The notes: generated from the letters alone by a model not told the origin. 42,796 bases of DNA from Anaerolineae bacterium (GCA_030432295.1 JAUIHI010000046.1:1-42796); one strand, 5' to 3'; positions 16,691 through 25,427 are shown, counted from the stretch's first letter. Program-made: numbers and translations.

Positions 16691-17743
16691 CTACGCAAGT
16701 GAAAATGATACCCGCATGCCTCGCTCAACGACGACTTCATCAGTGTATGCGCCATTTACAACGATATCGGCGAAGCGGACCGGCAAGCCCATGGCGGAAT
16801 AGAAATCGGTACCATCTTGCAGATGGAAGTGCAGGTGTGGCTCTGTGGAATTTCCAGAAAACCCGCAGCGTCCGATGATGTCGCCCTGGCCGACCTTATC
16901 TCCCACCTTAACCGGTATTGAACCGGGAATGAGGTGCGCGTAGAAACCATATTCGCCTTCGGCATGTCGGATAATGATGTGGTTGCCGGCCATCTGGGTG
17001 GCGAGGAAATCTGGCATGAAATACCCGGTGAACGGGGACTCGTGGTGCCCGTCATGTACCGACACGACCTCCCCATCCGCTGCGGCGAGGATCGCTTCTC
17101 CATAACAGTAGTAGTCCTTCAGGTGCCGTCCGTTGCCGCGGTGTCGCGCAAATCTGGAATCCGCCTTCACGAAATCGTAGGCGTAGCGCTGGTTCAGCAC
17201 CTGCCACGAGTGGGATGTTTCGGGGGTATGTCCGCCATGATATACGAGCCATTCACCATCCAGCGGCAGGCGGTAGGTTACGCGCGTCTGGTAGTTTGCC
17301 ACGTCTGTTTCGCTTCCGGCCAGGCGGCGCGATGTGGCCATTTGACCGAAGGTGAGTCGCAGTTGCTGCAACAGGAGGAACGGGTTGAATATCGAGAGAA
17401 ACGTTGATGTAAGAAAGGCAGCGGCCTGGCCGGGTCTGCCTGCCTTTCGGATAGGGCCCGGCACCGGCCAGTCCAGCGCCGGGTGGCGCGTTGCCCCTGT
17501 ATTTGCGCTCCGAAACACGTACCGCTTGAAGACCCAGCTACAGATCAGGTACAGACCGAGATAGAGCGACCAGGAATACACCGGGCGCCACTGTATCTGT
17601 GCCACGCGGACGAGGACGTACTGGATGGCCGTCGCCCCGACCAGGGCAATTACCAGGGGATAGAGCCAGCTCCAGAACGAACCACTACTTCTGACTTCAT
17701 TTGTGGAACCGGCCGTGGGATTCTTCGCATGGTTGTCGTTCAT
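16691..17743 (-). CDS. membrane M23-family metallopeptidase (350 aa)
   Basis: LytM/M23 zinc peptidase domain behind a membrane-embedded N-terminal half. Counting from ATG 17743: two membrane helices (about residues 25-70), a third hydrophobic stretch (about 107-127), then the peptidase. Ligand candidates are His178 with Asp190 (SHSWQ...RYAYDF), His270 (YAHL) and the HLHFH motif at 303-307. The middle motif GEAILAAADGEVVSV is typical of the M23 barrel. The frame can start five codons earlier at 17758, but that ATG is part of the sequence ATGGAGGACAACCAAATG, whose GGAGG is the Shine-Dalgarno for 17743. Expected to cleave peptidoglycan cross-links or other peptides at the outer face of the membrane. 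It sits between two serine hydrolases. Confidence 0.85.
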   Translation of the reverse strand: MNDNHAKNPTAGSTNEVRSSGSFWSWLYPLVIALVGATAIQYVLVRVAQIQWRPVYSWSLYLGLYLICSWVFKRYVFRSANTGATRHPALDWPVPGPIRKAGRPGQAAAFLTSTFLSIFNPFLLLQQLRLTFGQMATSRRLAGSETDVANYQTRVTYRLPLDGEWLVYHGGHTPETSHSWQVLNQRYAYDFVKADSRFARHRGNGRHLKDYYCYGEAILAAADGEVVSVHDGHHESPFTGYFMPDFLATQMAGNHIIIRHAEGEYGFYAHLIPGSIPVKVGDKVGQGDIIGRCGFSGNSTEPHLHFHLQDGTDFYSAMGLPVRFADIVVNGAYTDEVVVERGMRVSFSLA

Positions 17744-17890
17744 TTGGTTGTCCTCCATTAGTCAACGTAGGTTTCCTTCACAGCAAGCTAACGCTACGTT
17801 CACCGGCTTGTCCGGTGCAACACTTTGTTGTCTTTTAAGCATAATTATTTTTCTTAGATTCAAGTGTGAAGATTTACTTCTCCCGGCTTC

Positions 17891-19120
17891 CTACTCATCC
17901 AAACGCAACAGCGGGCGCACGGGATTCAGCATATCCGCCAGATTCTGTTCGGGGTCGGCACTATCATGGTTGTAAACCATCACCGCAACGGTGTCAAGCT
18001 CAGGCGAATAATTGAGCACCGAGCGAAAACCGGCAATATAGCCTGCATGCCCCATACTTTCCCCTTGGAGCGTGATGCCCAGACCGTAGGAACTGCCAGG
18101 GGTGGGTGTCGTCATCGCCACCAGGGAGGCTGGGTCATCGAACAGCGCCCCACCGAACACCCCCTGGGCGAAGGTGGTGAGGTCCGATGCGGTGGAAACC
18201 AGACCACCCGCCGACCACCCGATGGATTCATGCAGTTCCGTGACGTCGGCCATGGCGTCCCCAATCCCCGAATAGCCGTGTACCACGTCAACCAAGGGAT
18301 CTTCGTAGCAATCCAGAAACGTTGAGGTCATGCCCAGGGGTTCATAGATGTGCGTGCGATACGCCTGGGCCAGGGGCATTTCCGCCGCGGCTTCGATGAT
18401 CATGCCGAGCAGGGTGTAGTTGGTGTTGCTGTAGCGCCACTGTGCCCCCGGCTCAAACTGAGCCTCTTGGCCATAGACGTAGCGGGCAAGCGTGTCCTGG
18501 GGATCCCGTTGGACGCAAGCCAATGTCACGGCTCCTGACTCCTCATCGACCACCATCTCCGTGAAGAGATCCGCCCAGTAAGACTCGTGTTCGACCACGT
18601 TAGCCAGGCCGGATGTGTGGGTCAGCAGGTGGCGCAGGGTGATCTGGTCGCCATTGGGCAGTTGATCTGCCACCTCCGGCAGCCACTGGGCCAGGGGATC
18701 ATCCAGGGTCAGCACGCCCTCCTCGGCCAGTTGGACAATCACCACCGCGGTGAACATCTTGGTGATACTGCCAATCCGAAACGCATCGTCCGGCGACATG
18801 GGGGTGTCGTCCGCCAGGTTCGCTGATCCACTTGCCCCCTCGAAGCGGTATCCTGGCGCATCGATCCACACGATCATGCCGGGCGGGAGTTCGCCTGCGG
18901 TCAGATCGTCCATCTTCGCTTGTACTTCTGTCACGACATCCGTCGGAAACGCCTGCGGGGCATCCTGGACGGGAGTTTCGCCTGGGGTCAGATCGTCCAT
19001 CGTCGCTTGGTCTTCCGCCACGACATCCGTCGGAAACGCCTGCGGGGCATTCTGGGCAGGCGTGACGCAGCCGGTCAGCATCATCATCAAGGTCAGGCTC
19101 AAGAGTAGTTTTTTAGTCAT
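17891..19120 (-). CDS. class-C beta-lactamase-fold serine hydrolase lipoprotein (409 aa)
   Basis: Lipoprotein signal with lipobox LTGC (Cys18), then a linker of two near-identical 29-residue units (NAPQAFPTDVV...MDDLTPGE and DAPQAFPTDVV...MDDLTAGE) and the serine hydrolase domain. Active-site motifs: Ser118-x-x-Lys121 (SITK), Tyr230-Ser-Asn232 (YSNTNY) and HAGYIAGF near residue 365. DNA of the linker is an 87-bp tandem duplication at about 18893-19066. AAAAGG precedes the ATG. D,D-peptidase, esterase or D-amino-acid amidase activity is possible; the fold does not decide. Confidence 0.88.
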   Translation of the reverse strand: MTKKLLLSLTLMMMLTGCVTPAQNAPQAFPTDVVAEDQATMDDLTPGETPVQDAPQAFPTDVVTEVQAKMDDLTAGELPPGMIVWIDAPGYRFEGASGSANLADDTPMSPDDAFRIGSITKMFTAVVIVQLAEEGVLTLDDPLAQWLPEVADQLPNGDQITLRHLLTHTSGLANVVEHESYWADLFTEMVVDEESGAVTLACVQRDPQDTLARYVYGQEAQFEPGAQWRYSNTNYTLLGMIIEAAAEMPLAQAYRTHIYEPLGMTSTFLDCYEDPLVDVVHGYSGIGDAMADVTELHESIGWSAGGLVSTASDLTTFAQGVFGGALFDDPASLVAMTTPTPGSSYGLGITLQGESMGHAGYIAGFRSVLNYSPELDTVAVMVYNHDSADPEQNLADMLNPVRPLLRLDE

Positions 19121-19182
19121 GTGATTTTCCTTTTGTCCGAAGAGTTGGATGGTTATTCATCAATATTTGTCTCCCTGTGCTG

Positions 19183-19250
19183 ATGGAAACGGCCGTTAAC
19201 ACATCAATAAACAGTCCGACAGGGCCTAATGTGGCTGTTTTTTTGCTTTT
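19183..19250 (-). pseudogene. N-terminal fragment related to the 531-aa hydrolase
   Basis: On the minus strand one frame reads LGPVGLFIDVLTAVSIS, matching LGIVALFIAALTAVSII at the start of the gene at 15136. At DNA level about 65 bp align with the 15050-15120 region with scattered mismatches. Only this piece is left, directly upstream of the lipoprotein serine hydrolase. It is a relic of an old duplication. Confidence 0.5.
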
Positions 19251-19272
19251 GTATGATTCCGCTATCGGTCAT

Positions 19273-20013
19273 TTATACGTTGGCTAAACTCATCTGCTCT
19301 CTCGTGGTTGCATCTGTCCTGGTAGGCTGGGACGCAATTGCCGAAGGGCTAAATCCTTTGACGATGAGCCATAGGGGAAGAATCAGTTCAAAGATGCCCC
19401 CTGGCAGAAAGTGCATCATGTTTAAATTGAAGCCGAAGAGTTCTACCGCGGACCCCATCAGCAGCGCTACATAGCCAATGAATCCCAAGGCTGCCATTGG
19501 TCGGGGGATGAGTCGTGTTCGATACAGCAGATAACACAACGGCAGACTCCCCAGACCTAGGGCCATCATCGTGACGAGAAACGTCGTACTACTCCCTGCC
19601 ACAATCAGATTGCTCAAGATCAGGACAGAAGCAGCACCCTGTGTTCCTGCCTGGATCATTTCCTGGCTCAACACGATCAGCGACAGGGTACCGATTCCAG
19701 CAATGAGAAGACCTGCGCCATCGAAAATTCTGGTAGCAACGTAGCCGATGGCGACAGTTTGACTATACTTTTTCAGGATGGGGAATAGCACTACGCCAAT
19801 GCTGACATTGGCAGCGGCGCCCACAAATTGAATGAGCACACCGATGATCAACTGGATTCTGTCGGGATGAACGTGAAGTAGATAATCTGGCGCAGTCAGG
19901 ATGGTGTCAACAAATCCGCTGCCTATCATGTAGGCAACCGTCGCGGTCAGGATTAACAACCCTACAATTCTTGCGGTCTTCAGGTTCGTGCTCTCTCTGT
20001 CTTGGTTAGTCAT
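19273..20013 (-). CDS. DUF4386 family membrane protein (246 aa)
   Basis: Integral membrane protein with six to seven helices: about 15-37, 55-80, 90-115, 130-155, 165-185 and 190-215. The pattern ARIVGLLILTATVAYMIGSG at the start, GYVATRIFDGAGLLIAGIG in the middle and RPMAALGFIGYVALL near the end is that of DUF4386, a family of unknown function frequent in Chloroflexota and Actinobacteria. AGGGGAG lies before the ATG. The gene stands alone between the lipoprotein serine hydrolase and the first MalT-like regulator's terminator. Confidence 0.82.
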   Translation of the reverse strand: MTNQDRESTNLKTARIVGLLILTATVAYMIGSGFVDTILTAPDYLLHVHPDRIQLIIGVLIQFVGAAANVSIGVVLFPILKKYSQTVAIGYVATRIFDGAGLLIAGIGTLSLIVLSQEMIQAGTQGAASVLILSNLIVAGSSTTFLVTMMALGLGSLPLCYLLYRTRLIPRPMAALGFIGYVALLMGSAVELFGFNLNMMHFLPGGIFELILPLWLIVKGFSPSAIASQPTRTDATTREQMSLANV

Positions 20014-20271
20014 CGTTTCTCCCCTTGTTGGCTATTTGCCGATATCGATATGTTTCATTGAACTGAACTTGCATAAAGTGCGGTCGCCCATCCTGCTCCT
20101 TGAATCTGAAACAGGCAAGAATTCCATCCAAGGTCGATCTCCTTTTGCTTGCAATGCTTCTCGACTTCCGCCTGATAATACAGATCAATGTGGTGAGACG
20201 TCATCACCACAAGTGGTGATTGATGTGGTGATTGATGTGGTGATCGGTAAATGGAATAATGTGAGGCAAAT
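20014..20271. other. intergenic region with a GTGGTGAT direct and inverted repeat cluster
   Basis: Gene-free stretch between the DUF4386 start and the regulator's terminator. The first 150 bp should hold the DUF4386 promoter; no clear box is seen. From 20177 it carries ATCACCACAAGTGGTGAT (a palindrome) and two tandem 12-bp units GTGGTGATTGAT. This part is repeated at 42024-42100 with one 12-bp unit fewer. Confidence 0.6.
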
Positions 20272-20312
20272 AAAAAGCCCCGGCCAGTGGTTCGACAACC
20301 GGCCAGGGCTAG
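20272..20312 (-). terminator. rho-independent terminator of the first MalT-like regulator
   Basis: On the minus strand, downstream of the stop at 20334, GCCCTGGCCGGTTGTCGAAC folds back on the following CACTGGCCGGGGC and is followed by TTTTTA. The stem is GCCC/GGGC plus GGCC/GGCC plus GGTT/AACC with small bulges. Confidence 0.75.
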
Positions 20313-20333
20313 GGGGTGGTGTTTGCGTGTTGG

Positions 20334-23045
20334 TTAGTACAGATTAATATCCTCAGCCCGGTGGACAGCGGCTCGACGGTTGTTTACCCCAAGCTTGTTG
20401 TAGATATTTTTGGTGTGGGTACGCATGGTGTTCAAAGAGACCATGAGGGTTTGGGCAATTTCTGGTCCGTTCAATTCAGTTCTGAGCAGCCTCAACACTT
20501 CAAGTTCACGTTCGCTCAGGGGTTCAACTAGAGGCTGCAAGCTGACGCTTTGCTTCCCCGGGGGTGTAGGATGAACATCTCTTTGCTCTTCGAAAGCAGA
20601 AAGCAATCTATCTACATAGTTCGGCATTATTCCTTGTGCAGCAGCATCAGACAAGAGTTCTGCCATCGGCAACCCTTCATCTGCAAAAATGCGGACATAG
20701 CCTTCTGGCTCGGCCAAGGTCAAGGCACGCGCCAGCGGCACGCGAGCCAAGGGGAGATTTTCCTGTGCCTGATGTGCCACTGCCTGTAGCAATAGAATCT
20801 CGATCATACTCGTCAGCCATCGGCCTTCTTGCGCTGCTTTTAAGAGGCGATTGAGTAGTGCCATCGCCTCGAGCATTGCGTTGTCATTGCCCCCTTGCTT
20901 GTACTGGGCGATGCGCAATCTGGCGAGGGTAATATGCTCGAATTGGCGCAGGAAGCTGAGATCGTCGTCTACAGATAGACCTTGTTTGTGCTCCCAACTT
21001 AGCGCAGCGGTCAATTTGCCTTGGGCAATCCACACCCGCGTTTTCAATGCCGAAATCGGACGTAGATTAGGAATGAGTGTTCTGAAATAGAGGCGTTCGG
21101 CCTCGTCGAGCGACGTAATCGCTCCATCCATATCCCTTTGTGATTGCTTGATTTGTGCTTGGGCAATCCGCAAACGATACGGCCAAGCGGCTAACGCCTC
21201 CTGGCCCAATGCCTCGCTTTTTGACAAGTTTAGCAGAACCTCTTCCACATTGCCACGTTCATGGTGCAGGCCAGCCAAGCCTAAATAGAGGTCTGCCGTT
21301 CCCGGTATGGCGGGATCACCTTGCGTCAGCGCAAGCTGCAAAGCTCGGTCATAGACGCTCACTGCATCTTGAAGCCGACCTTGAGCTATTCGCATGTTGG
21401 CTAGGCAAAATGTGCCGCCAATGGCAAAGATGAATTGACCAGCCATCTGGAAAACGCTCATGGCATCGTCAACAGATTGGTAGGCGGTATCTAGCTCACC
21501 TTGTCCCCAATACATCAGCCCTAAAATAAACATCGCTGGGATGCGTTTAATGTAATCATCTTCAGGCAGCAAGTCGAGCGCTTGCTGCGCATACTTCATG
21601 GTGCTAGGCGTATCTCCGAGCAACTGTGCATAGTAGGCACGAGCGTTGGCTATGAACACTGGCAGCGACTGAAACTGTTCTTCATCTACGATAATTATCT
21701 GGGGGGATGGTTGTTGGAGGCGTTGTTCTACATCGTGCAAGCGGGCATCGGCAGCCGCCATGTCGCCGCTATTTAGAAAGGCCCAGGCGTAGGCCATGCC
21801 GAGGACGGGTCTGGTGCGGACGATCTCATCTGGCACTGTTTTTGCCCAGCCAAGCCAAGCAGCGGACTGATACGTTCTGTCCATTGTGGGCCAGGCCAGC
21901 TCAAGCAGGTCGGCCACCCGCTCGACATCTTTGGCGGCAAGCGCGTGCTGAATCGCTTTGATTTCCTGGCCATTGTTTTCATACCATACGCTGGCACGGC
22001 CATTTAAGTCAGCTATGGTGTCAGGTTGTTGCTGTTGGAGTCGCTGTCGCAGCAAATCGGCAAAGAGATGGTGATAGCGGTACCAGCGTCGCTCGTTGTC
22101 CAGGGGAATGATGAACAGGTTAGCATGTTCGAGATACTCTAACGTTTCTTGCCCGGAAGCAGAGGCGTCGCACAGAACAGCATCACACAGGGAACCACAG
22201 AGTTGGTCGAGGATAGATGTGCCTAGCAGGAAGGTCTGCACGGGTTCGGACTGTTGCCCCAAGACCTCTTCCAGCAGATAGTCCATCACAAAGCGGTGGC
22301 TGCCAGTGAAGGAGTGGATAAAGTCGGCAGTATCGGCTCGCCCCTGCATGGAAAGAGCGGCTAGTTGCAGTCCGGCAATCCAGCCTTCGGTACGCCTTTC
22401 CAGCGCGGCTATCTCGTCGGTTGAAAGTTCTAAACCGGTCACTTGTTTGAGGAAAACGGCCGTTTCTTCCAAAGTAAAACGCAAATCAGCCGCTCGCAGT
22501 TCAGTCAGCAGGCCGCGCACGCGCAGGCGGGGCAAAGGCAGCGGCGGGTCTTCGCGGGTGGTGATGACCAGATGCATCTGCGGCGGTAAGTGTTCCAGCA
22601 AAAAGGTGAGTGCCTGATCAACATCTGGCGCATCGACAACGTGATAATCGTCAAAAACGAGAGCGAATTCTTGCGGGATGACGGCTATTTCGTTGAGCAA
22701 GGCTGTCATGACGGCTTCGATTGCTGGCGGCTGTGGCGATTCAAGCATGCCGGACACCCATTTTCCGATTTCCGGTGCGAGTGTTTGCAGCGCAGCAATG
22801 AAGTAGGTCAGAAAGCGGGTGAGTTCACTATCCCGTTCGTCTAATGAGAGCCAGGCAAACGGCCGTTCTCCATCAGCAATCCATTCACTAACCAACGTCG
22901 TCTTGCCAAAACCGGCCGGAGCCGAGATGAGGGTCAGTTTGCGGTGTAGCCCTTGGTTGAGCTTGGCAATGAGGTGGGGGCGCGGGACGAGCGACGGTCG
23001 TTTTCGAGGAATATACAGTTTGGTTTGGAGCAAGTTACCGAGCAT
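20334..23045 (-). CDS. MalT-like LuxR-family ATP-dependent regulator (903 aa)
   Basis: Large STAND-type activator. An N-terminal NTPase has Walker A SAPAGFGKTT near residues 41-50 and an ALVFDDYH Walker B-like strand near 155. It is followed by a winged-helix region, a long helical TPR-like sensor (about 400-800) and a C-terminal LuxR helix-turn-helix (LSERELEVLRLLRTELNGPE...KNIYNKLGVNNR). These proteins oligomerise on ATP and an inducer, then activate transcription. Two start codons are adjacent, GTG 23046-23048 and ATG 23043-23045. No Shine-Dalgarno is present; a -10 TATACT ends eight bases before the ATG, suggesting a leaderless message. Its 3' end is duplicated at 42024-42415. A paralogue lies at 33133-35874. 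Confidence 0.92.
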   Translation of the reverse strand: MLGNLLQTKLYIPRKRPSLVPRPHLIAKLNQGLHRKLTLISAPAGFGKTTLVSEWIADGERPFAWLSLDERDSELTRFLTYFIAALQTLAPEIGKWVSGMLESPQPPAIEAVMTALLNEIAVIPQEFALVFDDYHVVDAPDVDQALTFLLEHLPPQMHLVITTREDPPLPLPRLRVRGLLTELRAADLRFTLEETAVFLKQVTGLELSTDEIAALERRTEGWIAGLQLAALSMQGRADTADFIHSFTGSHRFVMDYLLEEVLGQQSEPVQTFLLGTSILDQLCGSLCDAVLCDASASGQETLEYLEHANLFIIPLDNERRWYRYHHLFADLLRQRLQQQQPDTIADLNGRASVWYENNGQEIKAIQHALAAKDVERVADLLELAWPTMDRTYQSAAWLGWAKTVPDEIVRTRPVLGMAYAWAFLNSGDMAAADARLHDVEQRLQQPSPQIIIVDEEQFQSLPVFIANARAYYAQLLGDTPSTMKYAQQALDLLPEDDYIKRIPAMFILGLMYWGQGELDTAYQSVDDAMSVFQMAGQFIFAIGGTFCLANMRIAQGRLQDAVSVYDRALQLALTQGDPAIPGTADLYLGLAGLHHERGNVEEVLLNLSKSEALGQEALAAWPYRLRIAQAQIKQSQRDMDGAITSLDEAERLYFRTLIPNLRPISALKTRVWIAQGKLTAALSWEHKQGLSVDDDLSFLRQFEHITLARLRIAQYKQGGNDNAMLEAMALLNRLLKAAQEGRWLTSMIEILLLQAVAHQAQENLPLARVPLARALTLAEPEGYVRIFADEGLPMAELLSDAAAQGIMPNYVDRLLSAFEEQRDVHPTPPGKQSVSLQPLVEPLSERELEVLRLLRTELNGPEIAQTLMVSLNTMRTHTKNIYNKLGVNNRRAAVHRAEDINLY

Positions 23046-23085
23046 CACACAAAAGTATACTGGAAAGGCTCACGATTTGCCCAAA
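23043..23085 (-). promoter_or_regulatory. probable leaderless promoter of the first MalT-like regulator
   Basis: On the minus strand TATACT (23054-23059) is followed by eight bases and the ATG, so transcription would begin at or next to the start codon. No ribosome-binding site exists. The -35 is weak (TTGGGC at a 19-bp spacing). Confidence 0.5.
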
Positions 23086-23103
23086 TTTACTGGTTGATAA
23101 GGG

Positions 23104-23559
23104 CTACAAATGCAATTTCAACCCTACATGGGTGGCCGTAAACCCTATCTTTTCATAAAAGCGTATCGCGTCAGGGCGCTGTTTGTCACTAGTCAGTTGA
23201 ACCAGTTTGCACCCTCTAGTACGGGCTATCTGGACTGCGTATTCAAACATTTGTTTGCCAAGCCCCTTCCCACGATACGTTTCATCTATGCGGACACCTT
23301 CAATCAAACAGCGCCATGATCCCACATACGTCAAATAGGGGATATATGTGAGTTGCAGCATACCGACAAGTTTGCCTTCGAATTCAGCAATGAGCAGCTC
23401 GTTGTTGGGATCACGGCTTATATGGGCGAAGGCTGTGGAATAGTTTGCATTGATCGGCAAAGTTGCATCCTCGTGTTGAGCGCCTAATTTGTCGTTGGCC
23501 AGCAATGAAACCAACATTTCCAAGTCATTTATTTCCGCTTCTCTAAATTTTAATTTCAT
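23104..23559 (-). CDS. GNAT-family N-acetyltransferase (151 aa)
   Basis: Complete GNAT fold: N-terminal strand KFREAEINDLEML, the acetyl-CoA loop RGKGLGKQMFEYA (motif A, about residues 97-109), and C-terminal motif B SDKQRPDAIRFYEKIGF. Transfers an acetyl group from acetyl-CoA to an amine; the substrate is unknown. Only a weak ribosome-binding site (GGAAC, too far) precedes the ATG. The gene is downstream of the 155-aa membrane protein by about 150 bp that hold no recognised gene. Confidence 0.88.
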   Translation of the reverse strand: MKLKFREAEINDLEMLVSLLANDKLGAQHEDATLPINANYSTAFAHISRDPNNELLIAEFEGKLVGMLQLTYIPYLTYVGSWRCLIEGVRIDETYRGKGLGKQMFEYAVQIARTRGCKLVQLTSDKQRPDAIRFYEKIGFTATHVGLKLHL

Positions 23560-23710
23560 GGTTAACTATTTGTTCCTGAGATTTTCAAGCACCTGCGCGT
23601 CTACCCAAAAAATGTTGGCCGCTGAAGCCGTGAGGCGCATGATGGGGGATTTTTTGAATAGCGATCCTAGACTTCGTACCTCTGACCAGCCTGAAGCGGT
23701 GCGGTTTCCT

Positions 23711-24178
23711 TTATCGCTGTCCATAAAACAAAAGGGAAGCCTGCTGCACAATTTCTGCCAAAACCAAACTCAAGATGGACAGACTGGTGCTATCAAACAA
23801 TGTGAGCGTTTCTACAAAAGCAGACCCAATGACGGCCAGGATGCCAGCGGCCAAAACAAAGTACCCGTTGCGTTTGGCTTTGAGCCCTGCCGCCTTTCCC
23901 TCGGCGTGGGCTGAAGCAACCGACCCTTGGCCAATTGTCAGAACCGTTTGCAGTACGATCTGCCCCACAATGATCAAGAGCATCGTGGTGAGCACCAAGC
24001 CGCCATAGCCAACGGGAAGCGTGTCGCTGCTCAGGGCAGCGGGCCGCATTGGCCACGCGCGGGCCACAAAGTACAGCGCGGCACTGCTGATGATGACCAA
24101 TGACAGACCGGCACTTTTTTGGTGAAAAGAAGCGTTGAAAGTATTTGGGTTTGTCTGATTTAATGTTTTTTGTTTCAT
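23711..24178 (-). CDS. small membrane protein of unknown family (155 aa)
   Basis: Four predicted membrane helices (about 22-42, 58-82, 100-122 and 130-148), with a cytoplasmic-looking basic stretch AEGKAAGLKAKRNG between the second and third. I do not recognise the family. GGAGA lies seven bases before the ATG at 24178; the frame is open 15 codons further but has no ribosome-binding site there. It follows the anchored alpha/beta hydrolase by 41 bp and should share its transcript from the box-4 promoter. Confidence 0.72.
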   Translation of the reverse strand: MKQKTLNQTNPNTFNASFHQKSAGLSLVIISSAALYFVARAWPMRPAALSSDTLPVGYGGLVLTTMLLIIVGQIVLQTVLTIGQGSVASAHAEGKAAGLKAKRNGYFVLAAGILAVIGSAFVETLTLFDSTSLSILSLVLAEIVQQASLLFYGQR

Positions 24179-24219
24179 GATATTTCTCCATAAATGCGAT
24201 AAGTTAGCCAATAATCGAC

Positions 24220-25206
24220 TCAATTTTTAGCGGCCAGTTGCGTATCAATTAGCCAGTTTTCGATGACCGTCATGGCGGCAGGGCTCTCCACAATGCTGGT
24301 GTGGGTCTCGCCTTCAATGATGTGCACTTCGCCGTTGCTGTATTCGGAAACGGCCGTTGGAAATTGATCGGCTACAAATGCTTCGTCCTGGTTGCCGACG
24401 ATTACAAGCAGCGGGGCATCAACGGCCGTTAAGGCAGCGGCATAATCCTGTGGTGAGGAATTGGCTGTGGCCCGGAAGCTGTAGGTGTGTGTTACCTCGT
24501 CCGTCAGGTTGAAAAAGAGCGTGTCCAGATGATGGAACGTCTTGATGCCTACGTTGTTGAGCATGATGAGCCCGATCAGGCGGGTGACATGAAGTTGAGA
24601 GTAAGCCGCTGCGTCCGCATTGTCTGGATCGGGTTCTGGCAGGGTGGGGGCATTGGTGCCAAGATGTGGAGCAAACATCAGGTAGCCATCAACACCGGGT
24701 GCCTCTACCAACTGAGCAAACTGGAGGGCAATGCCGCCACCCATCGAATGACCCGCGAGGATGAGACGGCCGTTTGGCTTCTCGGCGTGAATGGCGGTAA
24801 TCACATCCGCCACGTCATCCTGGTACTGCCCAATGTAAGACACATCTCCGAGGGTGCCCCCGGATTGACCATGACCGCGCAGATCAAGGGCGACCACTTC
24901 CGCCCCGCTGATTTGGCGTAGCTTCTGGGCACTGCCGCTAAGGGCTGCGCTTTCAGACGTAACGCCGTGCAGTAGCAAAATGGTGGTGTCTGAGTTTGCC
25001 GGGAATTGGCGGGCAAACAAGATTTCGCCGTCCCGCATGGTGTACTGCTTCGGGATGAAGTCGGCGGTTACGGCCGTTTGGACCACGGGAAATGGGGCCA
25101 CGGTAAAGGTTGGCTCGGGTAAAAAGGTGAGTATCAGCGCCAGACCAAAGTAGATAATGGCTGATACGGCCGTTGCAATAAGCGTGATTCTCAAAAACTT
25201 TTTCAT
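24220..25206 (-). CDS. membrane-anchored alpha/beta hydrolase (328 aa)
   Basis: N-terminal membrane helix (residues about 8-29) followed by an extracytoplasmic alpha/beta hydrolase of the serine aminopeptidase S33/lysophospholipase type: HGVTSES oxyanion segment (from residue 80), Ser154 in GHSMGG, an Asp in GNQDEAF near 275 and His302 in ETHTSIVE. AAAGGG lies before the ATG. It is the first gene after box 4 (25279-25300). Three copies of the NACGGCCGTT word fall inside it and two more near its start. The substrate is unknown; lipid or ester hydrolysis at the membrane surface is likely. Confidence 0.87.
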   Translation of the reverse strand: MKKFLRITLIATAVSAIIYFGLALILTFLPEPTFTVAPFPVVQTAVTADFIPKQYTMRDGEILFARQFPANSDTTILLLHGVTSESAALSGSAQKLRQISGAEVVALDLRGHGQSGGTLGDVSYIGQYQDDVADVITAIHAEKPNGRLILAGHSMGGGIALQFAQLVEAPGVDGYLMFAPHLGTNAPTLPEPDPDNADAAAYSQLHVTRLIGLIMLNNVGIKTFHHLDTLFFNLTDEVTHTYSFRATANSSPQDYAAALTAVDAPLLVIVGNQDEAFVADQFPTAVSEYSNGEVHIIEGETHTSIVESPAAMTVIENWLIDTQLAAKN

Positions 25207-25246
25207 GATTAATTTCCCTTTAAGTCATTTGTTCCGATATAGGGAT

Positions 25247-25300
25247 AGCATAGCGGTTTCCTGGTATTGCTTTCTAGATACGAAAGTATCGTTTAGGGTC
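25247..25300 (-). promoter_or_regulatory. operator box 4 and -10 of the anchored hydrolase
   Basis: TACGAAAGTATCGTTTAGGG (25279-25298) is a diverged copy of the CCGAA-N7-TTCGG box seen from the other strand. A TATGCT hexamer (25247-25252) lies 27 bp from its inner end toward the gene. The outer half (CGTTTAGGGT, 25290-25299) is the target duplicated by the neighbouring element A copy. Confidence 0.5.
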
Positions 25301-25412
25301 AATACCATTCAAATAAGGTTATTCAACCTGCGGAGTAGGCATCCTCAGATGCCGGTCTCCTCGATGAGAGCCGCATCTGAGGATGCTCACTCCACTTATT
25401 TGAATGGTATTG
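25300..25412. repeat. MITE-like element A, copy 1, with 10-bp target duplication
   Basis: 113 bp bounded by perfect inverted ends CAATACCATTCAAATAA / TTATTTGAATGGTATTG, with an inner palindrome GCATCCTCAGATGC ... GCATCTGAGGATGC. It is flanked by CGTTTAGGGT at 25290-25299 and 25413-25422, a 10-bp target duplication. Same length as, and inverted relative to, copy 2 at 28112-28224. Confidence 0.85.
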
Positions 25413-25427
25413 CGTTTAGGGTATTGT

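Noticed and set aside
20177-20260. CRISPR-like or iteron array of GTGGTGATTGAT units
   Set aside because: Only two tandem units plus a palindrome, no spacers, no cas or replication gene; it is part of the regulator's 3' flank.
23566-23751. 61-aa minus-strand open frame between the GNAT and 155-aa membrane genes
   Set aside because: No ribosome-binding site, no recognisable domain and no repeat of it elsewhere; left unannotated.
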